The notes under the pieces are model-generated. The model was given only the letters and a program-made list of their open reading frames with translations. It searched no databases and had not been told where the DNA came from. Source: Bradyrhizobium sp. sGM-13 (GTDB lineage Bacteria; Pseudomonadota; Alphaproteobacteria; Rhizobiales; Xanthobacteraceae). Taken from it: a stretch of 64,000 bases of DNA. Below are positions 8,339 to 17,956 of the stretch, in pieces (the stretch's first letter is position 1; each line of letters begins with the position of its first letter). Location of the stretch: contig NZ_JAGWDK010000020.1 in NCBI RefSeq assembly GCF_018398875.1, positions 62,001 through 126,000 on the forward strand, written 5' to 3'. A program made the position numbers and the translations under genes.

Positions 8339-9214
8339 ATGCAGTTCGGATTTCTGCTGGAGCAGGTGGTGAATGGCCTGGTGCTCGGAGGCTATTACCT
8401 CCTGATTGCGCTTGGGCTGTCGCTGATCTTCAGCGTCGGCGGCATCGTCAATCTCGCGCATGGCGCGTTCTATGCGCTCGGCGCCTACATCTCCGTCGAA
8501 ATCACGAAGTATCTCGGCTTCGGCTCGGCCGTGGTGCTGTCGCCGATCGCCGTGGCGCTGCTCGGCATTCTCTTCGAGCGTTTCATCCTGCGAAGGTTTT
8601 ACGATGCCGATCCGATCCTGAGCCTGTTGGTGACGTTCGCCCTTGCCATGGTGACCGAACAGGCGATCCGCATTGTCTGGGGCGCGCCGCCGATATCGGC
8701 CGCGATCCCGCAGGCGCTTCGCGGCTCGGTGTTCCTCGGCGATTTCCTGTTCTCGCGCTATCGCTTGCTCATCCTCGCCGTCGTCGCTGCAGTCCTGCTC
8801 GGTGTCTGGCTCTTGCTGCACAAGACGTCGTTCGGTCGCGTGGTGCGCGCCGGCATCCAGCGGCCGGACATGGTCGCCGCACTCGGCATTCGCCTGCAGC
8901 CCTACATGACCGCGATCGTCATGCTGGGCGTCGGCATGGCCGCGCTCGGCGGCGCGTTCTTTGCGCCGATCACGATCGTGCATCCGGCGATGGGCGCCGA
9001 GATCATCACCGTCGCCTTTGTCGTCGTCGTGATCGGCGGCCTCGGCAGCTTCTGGGGCGTCGTAATCGCGGCGCTGCTCGTCGGGGTCGTCAGGGGCATC
9101 ACCATCCACTTCGCGCCGGCTGCCGGTGAAGCCTCGATCTATGTGCTGATGTTCCTGGTGCTCATGGTGCGGCCGCGCGGGCTGCTCGGCGAACGTATCG
9201 AGAAGTTCGAATGA
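8339..9214 (+). CDS. Branched-chain-amino-acid-type ABC permease (LivH-like)
   Basis: A 291-residue inner-membrane permease with about eight hydrophobic segments. The family signature is seen in LVLGGYYLLIALGLSLIFSVGGIVNLAHGAFYALGAY near the N-terminus, and the cytoplasmic coupling region in VVVIGGLGSFWGVVIAALLVG near the C-terminus. The start lies 16 bases after the terminator hairpin, with cagg as a weak ribosome site. Its stop overlaps the start of the fused LivM-G-F gene, so translation is coupled. Together they import a small carboxylate-bearing substrate. Confidence 0.9.
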   Translation: MQFGFLLEQVVNGLVLGGYYLLIALGLSLIFSVGGIVNLAHGAFYALGAYISVEITKYLGFGSAVVLSPIAVALLGILFERFILRRFYDADPILSLLVTFALAMVTEQAIRIVWGAPPISAAIPQALRGSVFLGDFLFSRYRLLILAVVAAVLLGVWLLLHKTSFGRVVRAGIQRPDMVAALGIRLQPYMTAIVMLGVGMAALGGAFFAPITIVHPAMGAEIITVAFVVVVIGGLGSFWGVVIAALLVGVVRGITIHFAPAAGEASIYVLMFLVLMVRPRGLLGERIEKFE

Positions 9215-11745
9215 TGACGTCTGCCGCCAAATATCGTCCGCTGCTGCTGGCCGCGCTCGCCGTCATCGTGCTGCCGTTCGGCCTCTATCTGCTCGGCCTG
9301 TCACTCAACACCGGCACCATGGTGGTGGCGCTCGCCATTGCCGCGATGGGGCTCAACCTCTGCATCGGTTATACCGGGCTGGTCTCGTTCGGCCACGGCG
9401 CCTGGTTCGGCATCGGCGCCTATGCGGCGGGACTGATCCAGCGCAACTGGTTCAACAACGACATCTTCCTGCCGCTGCTGCTCGCGGCGATCGTCGTCGC
9501 CGTCATCTCAACCTTCGTCGGCTTCGTCATTTTGCGCCGGCGCGGCGTCTATTTCTCGCTGCTGACGCTGGCGCTGTCGGCGCTGACCTACACGATCGCT
9601 TTTCGCTGGACCGCGGTGACCGGCGGCGAAGACGGCCTCGGCGGCCTGAAGCGGGGTAGCCTCGGCCCGTTCAGCCTCGATAACGCGCTCAACTATTACA
9701 TCGTCGTCGCCGCACTCTGCCTCGGCGTGCTTTATCTCCTGCTGCGCCTGGTCCGCTCGCCGTTCGGCCATGTGCTGATGGCGATCCGCGAGAACCAGTT
9801 GCGCGCCAATTTCCAGGGCTATCCGGTCGAGCGCTATAAGCTCGGCGTCTTCGTGATCTCGGCGGTCGTGACCGGCTTTGCCGGCGGGCTGATCGGATTC
9901 CAGAACTATCTGGTCTCCGCCGAAGCGGTCTCCGTCCCCTTCTCAGGCGAACTGCTCGCCATCGTCGTGATCGGCGGCATGCGCAGCATGCTCGGGCCGG
10001 CGATCGGCGCGCTGTTCTTCATCCTGTTCCGCGAGTTGTTTTCGATCTGGACGCCGAACTGGCTGCTCTGGTTCGGTCTCGTCTTCGTCGCCTTCGTGCT
10101 GTATTCGCCAGGCGGCCTCGTCGGCATCTGGGCGACGCTGGCAAAGCGCTGGTGGCCGCCGCCGGAAGAAGCCGCCGCGATGAGCAGGCGAAAAATCTAC
10201 CAAGGCCTGCCTTTGCCGGCCTTCCTGCGGCCCAAAGCGCTCGAGGGTATTGTGCTCGACGTGCGCGGCGTCTCAAAGAGCTTTGGCGGCATCCGCGCGG
10301 TGACCGATGCGAGCCTCACGGTCGGCGCGGGCGAAATCCACGCCTTGATCGGGCCGAACGGCGCGGGAAAAACCACGCTATTCAATCTGGTCTCCGGCCT
10401 CTATCCGACCGACAGCGGCACCATCAGGCTGAACGGCCGCGAGATCCAGGGCGTGCCGTCGGAGGCCATCTGCCATCAGGGGCTGGCGCGCTCGTTCCAG
10501 ATCACCAACCTGTTCAAGGGGCTGTCGATCTACGAAAACCTCCGCCTGTCGCTGCAGGCGCAGAGCCCCGGCCGTTTCGACCTGTGGCGCGACATCGACC
10601 ACTACAGGGACATCCACGCCGAGACCGCGGAGCTGATCAAGTTCCTCGGCCTCGAAGGCATCGAGACAATCGAAGGCGGCGAACTGTCCTATGGCGGGCA
10701 GCGGCTGGTCGATCTCGGCATCGCACTCGGCTCCAAACCGCAGGTGCTGCTGCTGGATGAACCGCTCGCCGGGCTTGCCGCCGCCGAGCGCGAGCGCGTC
10801 TCGAACCTCGTGAAAAACATCGCCGCCAACATTCCGGTCCTGATCGTCGAGCACGACATCGATCGCGTGCTCGGCTTCTCCCGCACCGTCACCGTGATGA
10901 ACCAGGGCGAGGTGCTGATGACCGGCACGCCCGAGGCCGCGCGCGCCGACCGCAAGGTGCAGCAAATCTACACCGGCACCGGCGTTCCCGAGGTCGAGCA
11001 CATCGCGAGCGAGCAGGCCCGCGAGAGCGCAGCGCAGATCCTGCGCTTCGAGCGCGTCAACACGTTTTACGGCAAGAGCCATATCCTGCACGACGCCACC
11101 CTCGGCGTGCGCGAGGGTGAAATCGTTGCGCTCCTTGGCCGCAACGGCGCCGGCAAGTCGACGCTCCTAAAGACGCTCGCGGGCTTGGTGCCGCTGTCAT
11201 CGGGCACGATTGAGTATGCCGGCATGGACATCTCCCGCCTGCCTGCGCCCGAGATCGCGCGCGCCGGCATCGGCTATGTGCCGCAGGGCCGCGGCCTGTT
11301 CGCCGGGATGACGGTGCGGGAAAATCTGTCGCTCGGGCGTCTCGCGCGCAAAACCGACGGCAGCAACGGCGCGGTGTGGGACGAAGCGCAGATCCTCAAC
11401 TATTTCCCGCGCCTGCGCGAGCGCATGGACGTTGCGGCGGATTATCTTTCCGGCGGCGAGCAGCAGATGGTGGCGGTGGCGCGCGTGATGTCGGGCAATG
11501 TCAAACTCCTGCTGCTCGACGAGCCCTTCGAGGGTCTGGCACCGGCCGTGATCCTCGAACTGTTCAAGGTGTTCGACCGGCTGCGGCAACACATCTCTAT
11601 CGTGATCGTCGAGCACAATCTCGACCTGGTACTGGCGCTCGCCGACCGCGTCTTCGCACTGGAACGCGGCGCGGTGTTCCATCAGGGACCGGCGCAACCG
11701 CTGCTGACGGATCTTGAATATCGCAAGAAGATTCTGTGGCTGTGA
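9211..11745 (+). CDS. Fused ABC importer: LivM-type permease + LivG-type ATPase + LivF-type ATPase
   Basis: A single 844-residue reading frame contains three normally separate proteins. Residues about 1-325 are a LivM permease (MGLNLCIGYTGLVSFGHGAWFGIGAY). Residues about 345-600 are a LivG ATPase with Walker A GPNGAGKTT, signature LSYGGQRLVDL and Walker B VLLLDEPLAGL. Residues about 615-844 are a LivF ATPase with Walker A GRNGAGKST, signature LSGGEQQMVAVAR and Walker B LLLLDEPFEGL. Linkers are short (PPPEEAAAMSRRKIYQ and EVEHIASEQARESAA). M-G fusions are known in this family; a triple M-G-F fusion is less usual. The ATGA overlap with the upstream permease indicates coupled translation. The fusion fixes one copy of each ATPase per transporter. 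Confidence 0.9.
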   Translation: MMTSAAKYRPLLLAALAVIVLPFGLYLLGLSLNTGTMVVALAIAAMGLNLCIGYTGLVSFGHGAWFGIGAYAAGLIQRNWFNNDIFLPLLLAAIVVAVISTFVGFVILRRRGVYFSLLTLALSALTYTIAFRWTAVTGGEDGLGGLKRGSLGPFSLDNALNYYIVVAALCLGVLYLLLRLVRSPFGHVLMAIRENQLRANFQGYPVERYKLGVFVISAVVTGFAGGLIGFQNYLVSAEAVSVPFSGELLAIVVIGGMRSMLGPAIGALFFILFRELFSIWTPNWLLWFGLVFVAFVLYSPGGLVGIWATLAKRWWPPPEEAAAMSRRKIYQGLPLPAFLRPKALEGIVLDVRGVSKSFGGIRAVTDASLTVGAGEIHALIGPNGAGKTTLFNLVSGLYPTDSGTIRLNGREIQGVPSEAICHQGLARSFQITNLFKGLSIYENLRLSLQAQSPGRFDLWRDIDHYRDIHAETAELIKFLGLEGIETIEGGELSYGGQRLVDLGIALGSKPQVLLLDEPLAGLAAAERERVSNLVKNIAANIPVLIVEHDIDRVLGFSRTVTVMNQGEVLMTGTPEAARADRKVQQIYTGTGVPEVEHIASEQARESAAQILRFERVNTFYGKSHILHDATLGVREGEIVALLGRNGAGKSTLLKTLAGLVPLSSGTIEYAGMDISRLPAPEIARAGIGYVPQGRGLFAGMTVRENLSLGRLARKTDGSNGAVWDEAQILNYFPRLRERMDVAADYLSGGEQQMVAVARVMSGNVKLLLLDEPFEGLAPAVILELFKVFDRLRQHISIVIVEHNLDLVLALADRVFALERGAVFHQGPAQPLLTDLEYRKKILWL

Positions 11746-11755
11746 ACTTGCCACA

Positions 11756-11837
11756 GTCATTGCGAGGAGCGTAGCGACGAAGCAATCCATGGTTAAGCAG
11801 GCGGAAGTATGGATTGCTTCGCTTCGCTGGCAATGAC
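11756..11837. repeat. Palindromic intergenic repeat (REP-like)
   Basis: The imperfect palindrome begins gtcattgcgaggagcg and ends cttcgctggcaatgac, with gaagcaatccat pairing with atggattgcttc. It lies between the convergent transporter and hemC-like genes. I recognise it as a widespread dispersed repeat of Bradyrhizobium and relatives; it may also terminate transcription. Confidence 0.7.
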
Positions 11838-11867
11838 GGCTTCTAGCTGGGCGCGATATCGGTCCAC

Positions 11868-12869
11868 TCACGAAAGTAGAGAATCTTCCTGCGGCCGCGT
11901 GCGCGCGATAATCTCTGCCGCGCCCTTGTCGAGCAGATCGAGGCCGACGGCGCGACCGAGTTCGCGGGGCCGATCCGCCGCGCCGGTCCGCGACACCTCG
12001 ATAAAGCGGTCGCCGGCTTCATCCAGCACGGCGGCCGTCAGCGTCATCTCACGATCCGCCAACGTCGCATGGCCGGCGATCGGCGAGTTGCAGTGGCCAT
12101 TCAAAACCCACAGCACTTCGCGCTCGGCCTCGGCGCAGATGCGCGACGAGGCGTCCTCGATCTTGGCGAGCCGGCCGCGCGTGACCCAGTCCTTCTCGAC
12201 GCATTCCACCGCGACGATGCCCTGTCCTACCGCGGGCAGCATTTCCCGGGCCGAAAAGTCATGCACGATGCGCGACGCCATTCCGATGCGCTCGAGCCCT
12301 GACCTTGCCATCACCAGCGCATCCGCCGGTCCCACCTCGCCGCCATCGGGAAGCCGCTGCTTGTCGCCGTGGTCGAGTTTTGCGACGCGGGTGTCGGCCG
12401 CGCCGCGGAAGTGAATGACGGTGGCCTCGGGAAACAGGCGGCGCAGATAGGCGGCGCGGCGCACCGCATTGGTGCCGATCTTGAAGCCTTTACCTTGCGA
12501 TGCGCGAAACGCATCCAGCGAAAGGCCCGGACGCAACACCAGCGCGTCGTTGGCCGGATCGCGCGGCAGGGTCGCCGCGATGATCAGGCTAGGAGTCTCC
12601 TCGTTGCCGGGAACGTCCTTGAGCGAATGCATCGCCGCCTGCAATTCTCCGTCGCGCATCGCCTCGCGAATTTCAGCGACGAACGCGCCGCCCTTGCCGC
12701 CATGGCGCAGCAGCTTGCTGGTCTGGTCCTGGTCGCCGCGGGTTTCGAACTTGACAATCTCGACATCGAGCGCCGGATCGGCCGCGCGCAGCAGCCGCGC
12801 AATTCCTTCCGTCTGCGCCAGCGCCATCGCGCTCTTGCGCGTGCCAATCTTCAAGGTTTGTCCTGACAC
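11868..12869 (-). CDS. hemC: Hydroxymethylbilane synthase (porphobilinogen deaminase), divergent type
   Basis: About 333 residues from a GTG at 12869 with ggaga five bases upstream; the frame stays open further upstream but has no better start. The N-terminus LKIGTRKSAMALAQTEGIARLL matches the family. GGKGGAFVAEIREAMRDGELQAAMHSLKDVP corresponds to the conserved GGKG...HSxKDVP block, and EMLPAVGQGIVAVEC to the second. The cofactor Cys is kept in LNGHCNSPIAGHA. The usual RGNVxTRLxKL reads RGAADTRVAKL and is followed by an unusual insertion (GDKQRLPDGGEVGP). The family polymerises four porphobilinogens for heme/corrin synthesis. The divergence suggests a paralog, not the housekeeping copy. It is divergent from an MFS gene. 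Confidence 0.75.
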   Translation of the reverse strand: MSGQTLKIGTRKSAMALAQTEGIARLLRAADPALDVEIVKFETRGDQDQTSKLLRHGGKGGAFVAEIREAMRDGELQAAMHSLKDVPGNEETPSLIIAATLPRDPANDALVLRPGLSLDAFRASQGKGFKIGTNAVRRAAYLRRLFPEATVIHFRGAADTRVAKLDHGDKQRLPDGGEVGPADALVMARSGLERIGMASRIVHDFSAREMLPAVGQGIVAVECVEKDWVTRGRLAKIEDASSRICAEAEREVLWVLNGHCNSPIAGHATLADREMTLTAAVLDEAGDRFIEVSRTGAADRPRELGRAVGLDLLDKGAAEIIARTRPQEDSLLS

Positions 12870-13091
12870 AAGGTCTCCGTTCGAACGTAAGCCACGGCTG
12901 TCGTTTCCAGCCAGTACGGGATAGAACAAGCGGCCCATCAGAACAATGACCTTGGCCAGCAGCGGAACGCGTTGCCGCCTGTGTGGACAGGGCGTGCCTA
13001 TCGGCTCCGATGCTGCCGGGCTGCTATACCAAAACGCAGATTGTGCGCCGCAACACCATGAATAGATTGCGCTCCGCAAGAGGGTTTTTCG

Positions 13092-14339
13092 TTGTCCGAT
13101 ACCAGTGCCGATGCCTTGGCCGCTTCAGGCCACCGCCCGATGGGCTTCCCCGAATTCGTGATCGTGATCGCGTCGATCATGGCGCTGAATCCGCTTGCGA
13201 TGGACATGATGCTGCCGGCGCTGCCGGACATCGCGTCCGCCTTCCACATCACCTCGGCCAACCGGCCGCAGATGGTGCTGTCGATCTTCCTGGTCGGCTT
13301 CGGCGTCGGGCAGTTCGTAATGGGCCCCTTATCCGACCGGTTCGGCCGGCGGCCGGTCCTGCTCGGGGGCATGGCCGTCTATTGCATCGCCAGCCTGCTC
13401 GCGATTGCCGCCCCGTCTTTCGAAACGCTGCTGCTGGCTCGCGCACTGCAAGGCCTCTGCACCTCGGCAACCCGCGTGATTGCGACATCAATCGTGCGCG
13501 ACTGCTATGCCGGCCGGCGCATGGCCAGCGTGATGTCGCTGGCGATGATGATGTTCATCGCGGTGCCCGTGGTCGCCCCGGCCTTCGGCCAGGCCGTGCT
13601 GCTGCTGACGCAATGGCGCGGCATCTTTATCGTACTGATGCTGTATGGCGTGGTAGCGCTGATCTGGAGCGCGCTGCGCATGCCGGAGACGCTGCCAGTC
13701 GAAAAGCGCAGATCGCTCGCCGTCGGCGAGGTGTTTGATGCGTTCCGCCAGACTCTGACCAATCGCCAGACGCTGGGTTATGCGCTGGTCGCCGGCGGTA
13801 TATTGGGTTCGCTGTTCGCGTTCGTGTTCATTTCGCAGCAGGTGTTCACCGAGATTTACAAGCTCGGATATTATTTTCCGCTTGCGTTTGCCGGCGTCGC
13901 CGTCGGAACCGCCATCGCCGGCTTCGTCAATTCCCGCCTCGTCGGCCGCCTCGGCATGCGCGTGATCTCCCACGCTGCTCTGCTGGGCTTCGTGGTCATC
14001 GCCGCAACCATGCTGGTCGCGGCGAAAATACAGATGCTGCCGTTGCCGCTGTTCATGGTGCTCTCGATATCCATGATGTTTGCGTTCGGGTTGATGATCG
14101 CCAATTTCACCGCGCTCGCCATGGAGCCGCAGGGCCATATCGCCGGCACCGCTGCGTCGCTGTACGGCTCGATCACCACCCTGCTTGGCATCGGCATCGG
14201 CGCCACCATCGGCCAGGATTACGACGGCACGCTGGTGCCGTTCGCGACCGGTTTTCTGCTCTGCACGCTGGCGGCGCTCGCGGTGGTGCTGGTGGTTGAG
14301 AAAGGCCGGCTGTTCAGGCCGCACGTCTTGAAGCTGTGA
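13092..14339 (+). CDS. Bcr/CflA-family MFS efflux transporter
   Basis: A 415-residue, 12-helix inner-membrane protein of the drug:proton antiporter branch. MALNPLAMDMMLPALPDIASAF in helix 1 and GPLSDRFGRRPVLLGG in the loop 2-3 (MFS motif A) place it with Bcr/CflA transporters. The proposed start is a TTG at 13092 with agaggg seven bases upstream; an in-frame ATG about 51 bases later (MGFPEF) is the alternative. It is divergent from the hemC-like gene and lies upstream of the M20 hydrolase, with a separate promoter likely. The substrate is unknown. Confidence 0.85.
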   Translation: MSDTSADALAASGHRPMGFPEFVIVIASIMALNPLAMDMMLPALPDIASAFHITSANRPQMVLSIFLVGFGVGQFVMGPLSDRFGRRPVLLGGMAVYCIASLLAIAAPSFETLLLARALQGLCTSATRVIATSIVRDCYAGRRMASVMSLAMMMFIAVPVVAPAFGQAVLLLTQWRGIFIVLMLYGVVALIWSALRMPETLPVEKRRSLAVGEVFDAFRQTLTNRQTLGYALVAGGILGSLFAFVFISQQVFTEIYKLGYYFPLAFAGVAVGTAIAGFVNSRLVGRLGMRVISHAALLGFVVIAATMLVAAKIQMLPLPLFMVLSISMMFAFGLMIANFTALAMEPQGHIAGTAASLYGSITTLLGIGIGATIGQDYDGTLVPFATGFLLCTLAALAVVLVVEKGRLFRPHVLKL

Positions 14340-14429
14340 CGAGCATGGCAGATACCTGCCCTGCGCTGGGCGTTATCTCGCGAAGCTGATAACAATTGCT
14401 CACATCGCCTTTAAGTCAGGAATCGGAAG

Positions 14430-15848
14430 ATGGATAACCGCAGTAGCATCTGGCGTGGCGTTGACACCATCAAGCCGCGCTTCATAGAGTTGAGCAACCG
14501 GGTCTGGGCGACGCCCGAGATCTGCTACACCGAGGCGCGTTCTTGCGCCGAACATCTCGCCGAGCTGCGTCATCAGGGTTTCCGCGTCACGGAGCAGGTC
14601 GCAGGCATTCCCACCGCCCTGACGGGCGAATGGGGCGAAGGCGGACCTGTGATCGCCTTCCTTGGCGAATATGATGCCCTGCCCGGTCTCAGCCAGGAGG
14701 CTGGCGTGGCCGAACCGCGGCCGCTGGAAACCGGCGGTCACGGCCATGGTTGCGGCCACAATCTGCTCGGCTCCGCCGCCCTGCTCGCGGCCACGGCCGT
14801 GAAGGATTGGCTAGCCGAGCACAAGGTGCCGGGGCGCGTGCGCTATTACGGCTGCCCCGCGGAGGAAGGCGGAGCGGCAAAGACCTTCATGGTGCGATCA
14901 GGCGCCTTTGACGACGCCGATATCGCGATCACCTGGCACCCCCACAGTTTCTGGGAAGTGGCGGTGACGCCCTCGCTCGCCAACACCCGCGCCGATTTCA
15001 TTTTCACCGGCCGCACCTCGCATGCTGCGGCCTCGCCGCATCTCGGCCGCAGCGCGCTGGATGCAGTCGAATTGATGAATGTCGGCGTCAACTACATGCG
15101 CGAGCACATGCCGAGCGATGCGCGCGTACACTATGCCCTGCTCGACACCGGCGGCATCGCCCCCAACGTGGTGCAGGCCCATGCCCGCGTGCGCTATTCG
15201 ATCCGCGCCCGCGATCTGCCCGGCATGAACGAACTGGTGGAGCGCGTCCACAAGATCGCCCAAGGCGCGGCGCTGATGACCGAAACGAGTGTGGAGATGC
15301 GGATCATTTCCGCCGTCTCCAATTTGCTGCCCAACACCCCGCTCGAACAGGCCCTTCACCGCATCATGGAGGAACTCGGCCCGCCGCATTTCGACGAGAC
15401 CGACAAGGATTTCGCGCAGAAGATCCGCTCGACGCTGACCGAGAAGGATATCGCCACCGTCTATCATGCGATCGGCATGGAGCCGACCGAGCGACCGCTG
15501 GCCGATTTCATCGTGCCGCTGGACGCCAAGCGCAACCCGCTGATCGGCTCCACCGATGTTGGCGACGTGAGCTGGGTCGTACCGACCGTCCAGGTTCACG
15601 CCCCGACCATTGCCATCGGTACCCCCTTGCACACCTGGCAGGTGGTGGCGCAGGGCAAGAGCCCGCACGCCCACAAAGCCATGGTGCAGGCCGCCAAGGC
15701 CATGGCGGGGCTGGGCGTCAGCGCGCTAACGGAACCGGACTTGATCGCGGCCGCCAAGGCCGACCTGAACAAGCGCACCGCCCGCACCCCTTATGTCAGT
15801 CCGCTTCCGGACAGCGTGGTCCCGCCGCTGGACATGTCGCTGGTCTGA
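14430..15848 (+). CDS. M20-family amidohydrolase (AbgB-like)
   Basis: A 472-residue cytoplasmic metallo-hydrolase. Metal-binding motifs are seen as ETGGHGHGCGHNLLGSA, CPAEEGGAAKTFM and, late in the chain, GSTDVGDVSWVVPTVQVH. The dimerisation insert follows TGRTSHAAASPHLGRSALDAV. Length and motifs fit the AbgB (p-aminobenzoyl-glutamate hydrolase subunit B) group, which cleaves N-acyl amino acids and related amides. The gene lies just upstream of an oligopeptide ABC importer with no other gene between, so it probably hydrolyses the imported compound. The true substrate is not readable. Confidence 0.85.
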   Translation: MDNRSSIWRGVDTIKPRFIELSNRVWATPEICYTEARSCAEHLAELRHQGFRVTEQVAGIPTALTGEWGEGGPVIAFLGEYDALPGLSQEAGVAEPRPLETGGHGHGCGHNLLGSAALLAATAVKDWLAEHKVPGRVRYYGCPAEEGGAAKTFMVRSGAFDDADIAITWHPHSFWEVAVTPSLANTRADFIFTGRTSHAAASPHLGRSALDAVELMNVGVNYMREHMPSDARVHYALLDTGGIAPNVVQAHARVRYSIRARDLPGMNELVERVHKIAQGAALMTETSVEMRIISAVSNLLPNTPLEQALHRIMEELGPPHFDETDKDFAQKIRSTLTEKDIATVYHAIGMEPTERPLADFIVPLDAKRNPLIGSTDVGDVSWVVPTVQVHAPTIAIGTPLHTWQVVAQGKSPHAHKAMVQAAKAMAGLGVSALTEPDLIAAAKADLNKRTARTPYVSPLPDSVVPPLDMSLV

Positions 15849-16140
15849 TCCTGATCCGACCCTGTCCTGATTTGGCCTGGCCGATCCGGCGAACAAATTT
15901 TTTGCAGTGCAAAGCGCAGTTTTGCGCGCTTTGACGCGCCGAGACCGCCGGAATGCCAACGCGATGTGCGCCGCAACGGGGTTTCTGCACAAGCAGAAAT
16001 CATTGGCCGCTTCCATGCTGCCATTTGTTGACAGGCAGACATTGACCTCCGGGGCATTTGATGTGCCATCTTGTCCTGGGACATCTGACGCTGCCGCCCG
16101 GCGGCGCGCGGCACAACGCCAAAACCAGACGGGGACAACG

Positions 16141-17931
16141 ATGCTGGACACCGAACTGCGGACCATGATCGACGAGGTGAAGGACGGCCGCATGGATCGC
16201 CGCGCGTTCGTTCAGCGGATGCTTGCCTTCGGTCTCACCGCGCCGATGGCGACGCAGATCCTCGCGGTCGGCGGCGTGGCCATGGCGCAGAGCCCCGCGC
16301 CCTACAAGCCGACCAAGCGCGGCGGCGGTGGCCCGCTGAAGCTGCTGTGGTGGCAGGGAGCGACCTTGCTCAATCCGCATTTTGCCACCGGCACCAAGGA
16401 CCAGGACGGTTCGCGCCTGTTCTACGAGCCGCTCGCGAGTTGGGACGCCAACGGCAACCTTTGTCCGATTCTCGCTGCGGAAATCCCGTCGACTCAAAAC
16501 GGCGGTCTCGCTGCCGACGGCAAGTCGGTGACCTGGAAGCTCAAAGCCGGCGTCAAATGGCACGACGGCAAACCTTTCACCGCCGACGACGTCGTGTTCA
16601 ACTGGGAATACGCCCGCGACCCCGCTACCGCGGCGCTGACGATCGGCGTCTATCAGGACATCACCGTCGAGAAAATCGATGACCTCACCGTCCGCATCCT
16701 GTTCAAGAATCCCACCCCGTTCTGGGCCGACGCCTTCGTCGCCGTGGTCGGATGCATCCTGCCCAAACATCTGTTCGCGGAATACAAGGGCGCCAAATCC
16801 CGCGAGGCTCCGAACAATCTGAAGCCGGTCGGCACCGGTCCCTACAAGTTCGTCGAGTTCAAGCCGGGCGATCTTGTGCGCGGGGAAATCAATCCCGACT
16901 ACCACATGCCGAACCGCCCCTACTTCGATACGATCGAGATCAAGGGCGGCGGCGATGCCGTCTCGGCGGCTCGCGCAGTGATCCAGACCGGCGAATATGA
17001 CTATGCCTGGAACATGCAGGTGGAAGACGAGGTCCTGCTGCGCCTGGAGAAGGGCGGCAAGGGCAAGACCGTCTACACGACCGGCGGCGATATCGAATTC
17101 ATCGCACTGAACTTCACCGATCCCAACACCGAGATCGACGGCGAACGCTCGTCGATGAAAACCAAGCATCCGCTGTTTTCCGATCCAGCCGTACGCAAGG
17201 CGCTGGCGCTCCTGATCGACCGCGAAGCCGTTCAGAAGCACATCTACGGTCGCGCCGGCCGCACCACGGCCAGCTTCCTCAACGGTCCCGAACAATTCGT
17301 CTCCAAGAACACGAAATGGGAGTTCAGCGTCGAGAAAGCGATCCAGGTGTTGGAGGAGGCTGGATGGAAGGCCGGGGCCGACGGGATCCGTGAGAAGGAC
17401 GGCAAGAAGCTGAAAATCCTGTACCAGACCTCGATCAACGGCCCGCGGCAGAAAACCCAGGCGATCGTCAAGCAGGCCTGCCGGAAGGCCGGCATCGACA
17501 TCGAACTGAAATCGGTGGTGGCCTCGGTGTTCTTCTCCTCCGATGTCGCCAATCCCGACACTTATTCCAAGTTCTACGCTGACATCCAGATGTTCCAGAT
17601 TCCGATGACCCAGCCCGACCCCGCTCAGCACATGCGGCGCTTTCACTCGCGCTTCGTGGCCACCAAGGAAAACAAGTGGCAGGGCCGAAATTTCCCGCGC
17701 TGGGTCAACAAGGAGTTCGACGCGGCGATCGATGCGGCCGAGGCTGAAACCGATCCGGTCAAGCGTGCGGCACTCTATATCAAGGCCAACGACATCATGT
17801 GGCAGGACACGGTGACCATCGCCGTGCAGCACCGCCTGAAGGTCGGCGCGGCAGTTAACTCGCTGCGGCCGGTGCTCAGCGGCTGGACCAACGACACCGA
17901 CAATATCCAGGACTGGTATCGAGAGGCCTGA
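16141..17931 (+). CDS. Dipeptide/oligopeptide ABC substrate-binding protein (family 5)
   Basis: About 596 residues from ATG 16141 (MLDTELRTMIDEVKDGRMDRRAFVQRM), preceded by acgggg; the frame is open further upstream without a ribosome site. A Tat-like signal with DRRAFVQRM and a hydrophobic stretch ends near VAMAQSP. The SBP family-5 body is visible in AADGKSVTWKLKAGVKWHDGKPFTADDV and KPVGTGPYKFVEF. It binds the peptide or amide in the periplasm and delivers it to the two permeases that follow. It is first in a five-gene same-strand operon. Bases 15849-16140 contain an imperfect inverted repeat near 15905 but no gene. Confidence 0.88.
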   Translation: MLDTELRTMIDEVKDGRMDRRAFVQRMLAFGLTAPMATQILAVGGVAMAQSPAPYKPTKRGGGGPLKLLWWQGATLLNPHFATGTKDQDGSRLFYEPLASWDANGNLCPILAAEIPSTQNGGLAADGKSVTWKLKAGVKWHDGKPFTADDVVFNWEYARDPATAALTIGVYQDITVEKIDDLTVRILFKNPTPFWADAFVAVVGCILPKHLFAEYKGAKSREAPNNLKPVGTGPYKFVEFKPGDLVRGEINPDYHMPNRPYFDTIEIKGGGDAVSAARAVIQTGEYDYAWNMQVEDEVLLRLEKGGKGKTVYTTGGDIEFIALNFTDPNTEIDGERSSMKTKHPLFSDPAVRKALALLIDREAVQKHIYGRAGRTTASFLNGPEQFVSKNTKWEFSVEKAIQVLEEAGWKAGADGIREKDGKKLKILYQTSINGPRQKTQAIVKQACRKAGIDIELKSVVASVFFSSDVANPDTYSKFYADIQMFQIPMTQPDPAQHMRRFHSRFVATKENKWQGRNFPRWVNKEFDAAIDAAEAETDPVKRAALYIKANDIMWQDTVTIAVQHRLKVGAAVNSLRPVLSGWTNDTDNIQDWYREA

Positions 17932-17956
17932 AAGCCGGCATAGGGGCATCATCCTC

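Noticed and set aside
7331-9109. 592-codon minus-strand open frame across the binding-protein and LivH genes
   Set aside because: The product is Asp/Arg/His-rich without a domain; the plus-strand frames carry the recognised ABC motifs.
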